The position numbers and the translations under genes were made by a program. The notes beneath the pieces are model-generated. The model worked only from the letters and a program-made list of their open reading frames with translations, ran no database searches and was not told the origin of the DNA. Positions 58,823 through 64,000 of a stretch of DNA of 64,000 nucleotides are shown piece after piece; position 1 is the first letter of the stretch; every line of letters starts with the position of its first letter. Source of the DNA: Armatimonadota bacterium (GTDB lineage Bacteria; Armatimonadota; Fimbriimonadia; Fimbriimonadales; Fimbriimonadaceae); contig JAFDWQ010000008.1 in assembly GCA_018268395.1 (NCBI GenBank), forward strand, positions 1 through 64,000, read 5' to 3'.

Positions 58823-60394
58823 CTATTCGTTCTGCCCGCGCACGAACGAGATGTGGGCCACTGTCCATCCGAGCCGCGTTTTTAAGTCGAACGTACCGCC
58901 CAGGGAACGCGCCAGGCCGGAGATGATCTGCAATCCGAGTCGCCCGTGGCTTTGAAAGCCCTCGGGCAACGGGTCTCCGTCGTTGCTGACCCAGATTTCG
59001 ACGCGGCGCTCGGTCGATTCGATCGTCACGTGGATTTCACCGACGTCCGTCTGGTCGAACCCGTGGGTGACGGCGTTCTGGATGAGCTCGTTGAGGATCA
59101 ACGCCACTTGGGTCGCCTGGTTCGTGTTCAGCCAGACGTCGTGTCCGCGGACCGAGAACGCGACCGATTTTCCCGGCAGGATGAACGATTGCTGTTGGTG
59201 TTGGACGAGCGTTTCGGCCAACGTCCGTAAGTCGACGTGGTCGAGGTCTTCCCTGCTGAGGAGGTCGTGGACGGCCGCGATGGCTTCGATCCGGCCCAAG
59301 GTTTCGTTCATCGCCTCCTCCATCGACTTGTAGTGGCTTTGCCGGGTCTGGAGGCGGAGGAGCGAGGCCACCTGCTGCAGGTTGTTCTTGACCCTGTGGT
59401 GCATCTCTTGGAGCAAGGTTTCGCGCACTTGAGACTTTGCGTGTTCGATCGCGACGGCCGCTTGCTTCGCGAGGGTCTCAAGGGTCTCGACCTCGTCGGG
59501 CCGGAACTGACGCACTTCGCCCGTGTAGCAGCTCATCACTCCGACGGCACGGTTATAGAGCTTCAACGGGACGCAGACCATGCTGCGCAGTCCCTGCTCG
59601 ACGGCGGAGTCGTGACCGATGAAGTCCTCCTCGCTGAGCACGTCCTCGACGATGATCGGGCGTTGGCGCTGGATGACCTTACCGGCGATCGATTCGCCCA
59701 GTTTGATCACGGGCCGGCGCTGATAGGCGCGCGTCGTGGAATAGGCCGCTCGCAGCACCAGCGTCTCGCCCTTGTCGTCCAACAGCCGAAGGCTTACGAC
59801 CCGGTAATGGAACCGGCGTGCCGTGATGTTGACCAAGTGCTGGAGGATCTCTTCGAGATACGGCGTGCCGCTCAGGGTGTCCGTCACTTCGGCCAGAAGG
59901 CCAAGTCGGTTCAAGTGCGATCCGGCTTCGAAGGCACTGCGGAACACCCGGACCGCAAAACCGATGTCCCGGCCGGCCTGCTCCGTCTTGGCACGCCGGT
60001 CTTCGAGACCGTCTTGCTCTTGGAACCACTCGCACACGAGGGCGCCGATCCGCTCTTCGCCACAGACGACGGGCACGGCCAAGGCGGCGGCGGCGTCCGG
60101 TGCATCGACGTCGGGCCACCGTGCGAAGAGGGGGTGTCCAGGCAGACCGGATTCGACGACGACCGATTCGCCCGTTTCGACCACGTGTCCGCCCAGACCG
60201 ACGCCCCTTCCGATCCGCATGCGGTCGACCAGCTCCGGCTGAGACGTGCTCGCTCTGAGTACGAGGGCGCCGCCGTCGACGGTGAAGAGGACGTCGACAC
60301 CGTCCGCGCCTGTCGCAAGCCGGACCGTCTCGGCCGCGGCCATGAGCGCGCTCGCCTCCTCGGGAGCTTCGAGGAACGCGTCGATGACGGCCAT
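58823..60394 (-). CDS. Cytoplasmic GAF-domain histidine kinase (HisKA_2 type)
   Basis: This 523-residue soluble sensor kinase has two GAF-like domains (about 10-155 and 165-320), then the HisKA_2 dimerisation motif EMHHRVKNNLQQVASLLRLQ, whose histidine (332 or 333) is the phosphorylation site, and a HATPase domain (LNELIQNAVTHGF). It has no membrane segment. It resembles PdtaS-type kinases that respond to cytoplasmic signals. No regulator gene is adjacent. The ATG at 60394 begins 7 nt after the stop of the M16 peptidase, so it is in that operon. The longer frame is a shadow of that gene. Confidence 0.88.
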   Translation of the reverse strand: MAVIDAFLEAPEEASALMAAAETVRLATGADGVDVLFTVDGGALVLRASTSQPELVDRMRIGRGVGLGGHVVETGESVVVESGLPGHPLFARWPDVDAPDAAAALAVPVVCGEERIGALVCEWFQEQDGLEDRRAKTEQAGRDIGFAVRVFRSAFEAGSHLNRLGLLAEVTDTLSGTPYLEEILQHLVNITARRFHYRVVSLRLLDDKGETLVLRAAYSTTRAYQRRPVIKLGESIAGKVIQRQRPIIVEDVLSEEDFIGHDSAVEQGLRSMVCVPLKLYNRAVGVMSCYTGEVRQFRPDEVETLETLAKQAAVAIEHAKSQVRETLLQEMHHRVKNNLQQVASLLRLQTRQSHYKSMEEAMNETLGRIEAIAAVHDLLSREDLDHVDLRTLAETLVQHQQQSFILPGKSVAFSVRGHDVWLNTNQATQVALILNELIQNAVTHGFDQTDVGEIHVTIESTERRVEIWVSNDGDPLPEGFQSHGRLGLQIISGLARSLGGTFDLKTRLGWTVAHISFVRGQNE

Positions 60395-60401
60395 CGCGGC
60401 T

Positions 60402-61625
60402 TCAGAACGCGCCGATCGCGGTCGTCCGGACCTTCTCGACCGGCAAGACCCGTCGGGCCAGTTCCGTGACGTCGGCCAGCGTGACGGCATCGATCTTGGC
60501 CAAGGTCTCCTCGACCGGGATCTCTCGTCCGTGGTTCAGCTCGTTCTTGGCCATGCGCATCATGCGGGCGCTCATTCCCTCGAGTGCGAGGACCATCGTG
60601 CCGCTGATGTTGCGCTTGACCCGGGCCAGCTCCTCTTCGGTGACCTGACCGTCCATGACCTTGTCGAACTCGGCCCGAACGACCTCTTGGACCTCGTTCC
60701 AAGTCTGCTGTCCCGTGCCGCCATAGACCGTGAACGCACCGCCGGCGGTGTACGACAGGTGGTAGCTACCGACGGCATACGCCAAGCCTCGGCGCTCCCG
60801 CACCTCTTGGAACAGTCTGCTGCTCATGCCGCCACCGAGAATCCCGTCGAGGACGGCCATCGGATAGAGGTCCTCGTCATAGACCGAGGTTCCTTCTGTA
60901 CCGATGCAGAAATGCACCTGTTCGACGTCCTTCGAGACAAGGTTCGTCCCCGGCTTCGGGCCCGGGCGTTCCATCGGTTCCGGATCGGTACCGGACGGAA
61001 CGCCCCCTAAACGCTGCTCGACAGCGCGGTAGACCTCGTCCGGATCGATGTTCCCGGCGGCCGCCAACAGCAATTGGCCCGAGCGGTAGCGCCGCCCCAT
61101 GTAGCCGACGAGATGGTCCCGCTGGAAAGAACTCACCGACTCGCGCGTCCCGATCACCGGTTTCCCGAGCCTGTGTCCGTCCCACAGCCCTTCGATATGG
61201 AGGTCGTGGACGTGGTCGCCCGGCTCGTCCTCGCCCCGCTTGATCTCTTCGAGCACGACTCCTTGCTCACGCTTCAGTTCGACGGGCTCGATCGACGAGT
61301 TCAGCACCATGTCGCACAACACGTCGATGGCGACTTCGGCGTCACGGGCCAGGACGCGGCAGTAGTAGCAGGTCTGCTCTTTATCGGTAAAGGCGTTCAG
61401 CATGCCGCCGCGCCCCTCGATCTCCTCGGCGATCTTCTTCGCCCCACGGTTGGGCGTGCCCTTGAAGAGCATGTGCTCGATGAGGTGGGTGATCCCGGCT
61501 TCGGCATCCTGTTCGTTGACGCTTCCGGTCCGGCACCACAGTCCGATGCTGACCGAACCGACGTGTCCGACCGGTTCGGCGAGGACCCGTACGCCGCTCC
61601 CTGTGACCTTCTTCGTGATACCCAT
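60402..61625 (-). CDS. M16 family zinc peptidase
   Basis: This 407-residue pitrilysin-family peptidase is of the processing-peptidase type. The inverted zinc motif HLIEH (residues 47-51) lies in GITHLIEHMLFKGTPNRGAKKI, with the distal glutamate expected in the QGVVLEEIKRGEDEP helix. The C-terminal half is the usual inactive repeat (GGGMSSRLFQEVRERRGLAY). TAGAAT lies 8 nt before the ATG at 61625. It sits in an operon with the FAH-family protein, the kinase and kdsA. Confidence 0.92.
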   Translation of the reverse strand: MGITKKVTGSGVRVLAEPVGHVGSVSIGLWCRTGSVNEQDAEAGITHLIEHMLFKGTPNRGAKKIAEEIEGRGGMLNAFTDKEQTCYYCRVLARDAEVAIDVLCDMVLNSSIEPVELKREQGVVLEEIKRGEDEPGDHVHDLHIEGLWDGHRLGKPVIGTRESVSSFQRDHLVGYMGRRYRSGQLLLAAAGNIDPDEVYRAVEQRLGGVPSGTDPEPMERPGPKPGTNLVSKDVEQVHFCIGTEGTSVYDEDLYPMAVLDGILGGGMSSRLFQEVRERRGLAYAVGSYHLSYTAGGAFTVYGGTGQQTWNEVQEVVRAEFDKVMDGQVTEEELARVKRNISGTMVLALEGMSARMMRMAKNELNHGREIPVEETLAKIDAVTLADVTELARRVLPVEKVRTTAIGAF

Positions 61626-61636
61626 GTGTCCGGATT

Positions 61637-62422
61637 CTAGATGATGCGGCCGACCAACGTGCCGAGGGGCTCAAGACTGACCGAAAGCTTGTCCGCGGGC
61701 AGCAAGCCCCGTCCGAGGTCGGTCAGTTCGAGCGGCGGCTTGTCCATGGCAGGCCACGCCAACACTTCTCCCGCCGCGACGGGCGATTTTGCAGCGGCGA
61801 ACGTCACCAATGTTCCGAACGGCCACTCCGGAGCGTAGTCGGCCGCGTAGACCGTCTCGTCGTTGACTTTGACCTTCACCCCCCAACGGAAGTGGGTCGG
61901 TTCGTCGCTCGCGCGGGCCTCGTTCAACTCGTCGGGAGTCACGAGGAGCGGGCCGAACAGCACGGACGTCTCGTAGGCGGGTGACGGGTCGACTCCAGCC
62001 GACAGCAGGGCCTCGCGTTCCTGAACGTCGAAGAACCGGAGAAGCACGGCGTACCCCAGGACGGACCGGACCACTTCGACCGGGTCGTCTTCGCGCGTCG
62101 CCCCTTCCACGAGGCCGACGGCGTGGACGTCGAAGTCCAGCGGGCCTTCGATGCCGGTCGCGTCGATCTCGGTGTTCGGCCCTTGGAGCCGGGCCGGGTT
62201 GATGTACGCGTACGTCAACGACGGGCTGCCGTCCATCGCCCGGAACGAATGGAACACACGGATCGCGACAGGTTGCCCGATCGGAGCCAGCAGCCTGAGC
62301 GCACCTGGGTCGTGGATGCCGATCGCTTGCTCGCCGTCGGTCTCGTAGAAGCGTCCGTCGTGGAAGACGCCGGACCGCACGACACCGGGGTCTTCGCGCA
62401 GTTCGAAGCGGCAAAGTTTCAT
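61637..62422 (-). CDS. Divergent fumarylacetoacetate hydrolase family protein
   Basis: This 261-residue protein has the FAH-like layout: a small N-terminal domain (residues 1-70), then PARLQGPNTEID, LDFDVHAVGLVEG, VLGYAVLLRFFDVQERE, GPLLVTPDEL and a C-terminal WPAMDKPPLELTDLGRG. Canonical members bind the metal with E-x-E and a distant D. Here the first pair reads DFDVH, so the metal site is altered and activity is uncertain. TAGCCT lies 6 nt before the ATG. It is the first gene of the operon with the M16 peptidase, 11 nt downstream. Confidence 0.75.
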   Translation of the reverse strand: MKLCRFELREDPGVVRSGVFHDGRFYETDGEQAIGIHDPGALRLLAPIGQPVAIRVFHSFRAMDGSPSLTYAYINPARLQGPNTEIDATGIEGPLDFDVHAVGLVEGATREDDPVEVVRSVLGYAVLLRFFDVQEREALLSAGVDPSPAYETSVLFGPLLVTPDELNEARASDEPTHFRWGVKVKVNDETVYAADYAPEWPFGTLVTFAAAKSPVAAGEVLAWPAMDKPPLELTDLGRGLLPADKLSVSLEPLGTLVGRII

Positions 62423-62571
62423 GGGGTCAGGCTACCTGGCTCTTCCGGAGCCGTCGGGCATGTGGCGGATCGGGGTGGCGAACGGCTACGAATTCGTTTC
62501 TCGCAAAGCCGCGATGACAGCCAAGAGGCGCAAGGTCGATGTCTGAACTGATGATGCCGGCCCTGGACTCT

Positions 62572-62672
62572 CGACCCGGCAACAAGCCGTTACGCACCTT
62601 TGCACCTCTGCGCCTTCGCGAGAACCCGACCCGGCGACAAACCGTCGCGCACCTTTGCGCCTTTGCGAGAAA
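62572..62672. repeat. Two direct repeats of about 50 bp
   Basis: Units starting CGACCCGGCAACAAGCCGT (62572) and CGACCCGGCGACAAACCGT (62627) each continue to CGCACCTTTGC and a GCGAGAA ending. They lie 3' of the GxxExxY gene and are similar in flavour to the array at 21902-22069. The gap 62423-62684 contains nothing else. Confidence 0.8.
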
Positions 62673-62684
62673 TGGCCGCTTCGT

Positions 62685-63074
62685 CTACTCGTCAGGCAGC
62701 CCGTTGACCACTCTCCGGATCCCGTCCCGGATCAAAGGCACGTTAAAGTTGATCAGGAGCCCGAGCCGTTTCCCGGACAGTCGCAAATACGTCAGCACTT
62801 GTTTGAAGTGCACGTCGGCCAAGTGCTCGACCGACTTGATCTCAACGATGACGCGCTCGTCCACGAGGAGGTCCACCCGGAATCCGTCCTCCAGCTTGAC
62901 TCCGTCCCAAACCACCGGAACGGGCTTTTGACGCCTGACGGCAAGGCCAAGGCGGGCCAGTTCATGCTCCATGACCGACTCGTAGACGCTTTCGAACAGC
63001 CCCGGCCCCAACCGGGAATGGATCCGGAAGGCGGTCTCGACGACGTGACGGGCGACGGCGTTCTCCCTCTGCAC
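62685..63074 (-). CDS. GxxExxY family protein
   Basis: This 129-residue protein has the family signature GPGLFESVYESVMEHEL (G-x-x-E-x-x-Y), then VDLLVDERVIVEIKSVEHL, a PD-(D/E)xK-like core, and QVLTYLRLSGKRLGLLINFNV. The fold suggests a nuclease-like domain, but the function of the family is not established and it often occurs as isolated genes near repeats. The GTG at 63074 has TACGGT 8 nt upstream (63088-63083). Confidence 0.88.
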   Translation of the reverse strand: MQRENAVARHVVETAFRIHSRLGPGLFESVYESVMEHELARLGLAVRRQKPVPVVWDGVKLEDGFRVDLLVDERVIVEIKSVEHLADVHFKQVLTYLRLSGKRLGLLINFNVPLIRDGIRRVVNGLPDE

Positions 63075-63133
63075 GAAGGAAGACCGTACCGACGCCCGCC
63101 GGCCGACGACAAGTCAGGAAAAACCCTGAGCCG

Positions 63134-64000
63134 TCAGTCGACCTTCACGCCCAGTTTCTCGAGCGCCTTCTCGACCCGCTTGTCGCCCTCTTCGTAGCCC
63201 ACGATCGAATCGGCGACGTTGCCGTCCTTATCGATGATGTACGTCGTCGGGATGCCGCTCACGTTGAACTTCGAACCTGCGATCCCGTCCGCGCCGCGGC
63301 CCGCCGGGTCGAACGCGAACTGGAACGAGTACTTCGCCTTGTTCTTCGGCACCCATTCCTCATAGGCGCCCTTCTCGTCCCACACGCAGACGCCGAGCAC
63401 GACGACGCCCTGATCCTTGACGGCCTGATAGACCTTCTCGACGTGCGGCATGGACTGCATGCACGGCCCGCACCACGTCGCCCAGAAATCGAGCACGACG
63501 ATCTTGCCCTTGTAGTCGGAAAGCTTCAGGTTCCCGCCCTCCCACTTCTGCGCGGTGAAGTCCGGTGCCGGCGAGCCCGCTTTCAGCAACGGCTTGGTCT
63601 CCGGCCGCTTCGGCGTCAGGTCGAGCGCCTCTTTGGTCGTCCGTTCTAGCGTCACCTTCGACCCGTCGGCCGACATCTTGACCTCGTAGGTCGCGTCACC
63701 GTGCTTGAACGGGGCGCGGACGTCGAGCGTCTCCGGCTTGTCGTCGTCGTTCCAATCGATCCGCAGCCACACCGGGCGCGACTTCGACGCCTCGTCCGCC
63801 GAGGCCACCGTTTTGTTGAAGATCCCGTCCGCGTCGTTCTCGACGAGCAGGGCCCTGTGCGCCTTTCCGTCGACCGTCACCGTCCCGACGCGCGCCGACT
63901 GCCGGTACATCAGCAGCGGGTTCGGCTCGGCCCGGTCGAACCGGTAGAAGCCCAACGAGTAGTCCGCCGAGGACGTTTCTTTGGTCTCCGAACCATAAGA
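63134..64000 (-). CDS. TlpA-like thioredoxin, 5' end beyond the window
   Basis: The frame is open to the right edge, so the start is not in the window. The visible 288 residues include an N-terminal beta-rich region and a C-terminal redoxin domain: PAPDFTAQKWEGGNLKLSDY, then IVVLDFWATWCGPCMQSMPH with the CGPC active site, and FNVSGIPTTYIIDKDG with the cis-proline. It is probably exported and reduces disulfides outside the cytoplasm. A TTG at 63955 is not a convincing start because coding continues upstream. Confidence 0.88.
   Translation of the reverse strand, partial: SYGSETKETSSADYSLGFYRFDRAEPNPLLMYRQSARVGTVTVDGKAHRALLVENDADGIFNKTVASADEASKSRPVWLRIDWNDDDKPETLDVRAPFKHGDATYEVKMSADGSKVTLERTTKEALDLTPKRPETKPLLKAGSPAPDFTAQKWEGGNLKLSDYKGKIVVLDFWATWCGPCMQSMPHVEKVYQAVKDQGVVVLGVCVWDEKGAYEEWVPKNKAKYSFQFAFDPAGRGADGIAGSKFNVSGIPTTYIIDKDGNVADSIVGYEEGDKRVEKALEKLGVKVD

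Noticed and set aside
59237-60469. Plus-strand open frame of 410 codons
   Set aside because: It is antisense to the GAF histidine kinase, whose motifs are intact on the other strand.

Overview
The window looks like a chromosomal segment of a high-GC Gram-negative bacterium. KdsA (KDO synthesis) and lipobox lipoproteins point to an outer membrane. MqnC points to menaquinone made by the futalosine route. HAF-repeat, FG-GAP, GH172 (DUF2961) and DUF6584 proteins, together with palindromic repeats of the CGTCATCCCGA...GGGACCTCC type, recall Fimbriimonadia (Armatimonadota). That placement is inference only. No rRNA, tRNA or CRISPR array was seen.

Layout. 0-9.2 kb: TPR proteins, a lipid kinase, an erythromycin-esterase-like protein, a TlpA-like thioredoxin, a GH172/zincin pair and a small P-loop kinase. 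9.3-14.3 kb: an LTXXQ protein with an OmpR-type regulator and kinase (Cpx-like), then mntH and mntR facing each other across two matching operator dyads. 14.3-18.4 kb: a four-gene molybdenum hydroxylase operon (iorA, iorB, xdhC, mocA). 18.4-27.2 kb: small secreted and membrane proteins, including a 65-residue membrane protein present twice. 27.3-33.4 kb: an accessory region with a lower-GC metallophosphoesterase/STAND-type NTPase gene between inverted repeats, a 21-bp tandem repeat, and an ordered array of palindromes enclosing a GIY-YIG nuclease frame. 33.4-44.9 kb: the pntB-pntAB-pntAA transhydrogenase operon, TfoX-like, S41 peptidase, paired lipoproteins, an alpha/beta hydrolase, FG-GAP and HAF proteins. 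44.9-48.8 kb: an RHS toxin remnant, a probable immunity lipoprotein and copies of a two-hairpin repeat. 48.8-64 kb: mqnC, DUF5990, a dicarboxylate symporter, a 56-residue tail-motif protein, a zincin, a possible small RNA, a SARP/STAND regulator, an operon (FAH family, M16 peptidase, GAF histidine kinase, kdsA), a GxxExxY protein and a partial thioredoxin.

Two things cut across the window. First, many genes that begin a transcription unit carry a TANNNT-like -10 element only 5-9 nt before the start codon. This suggests leaderless mRNAs, and it was used to choose starts. Second, at least four unrelated palindromic repeat families mark the accessory regions. The strongest candidates for something new are the phosphoesterase/NTPase unit flanked by inverted repeats, the palindrome array with its GIY-YIG frame, and the RHS cassettes separated by a shared 193-bp repeat.
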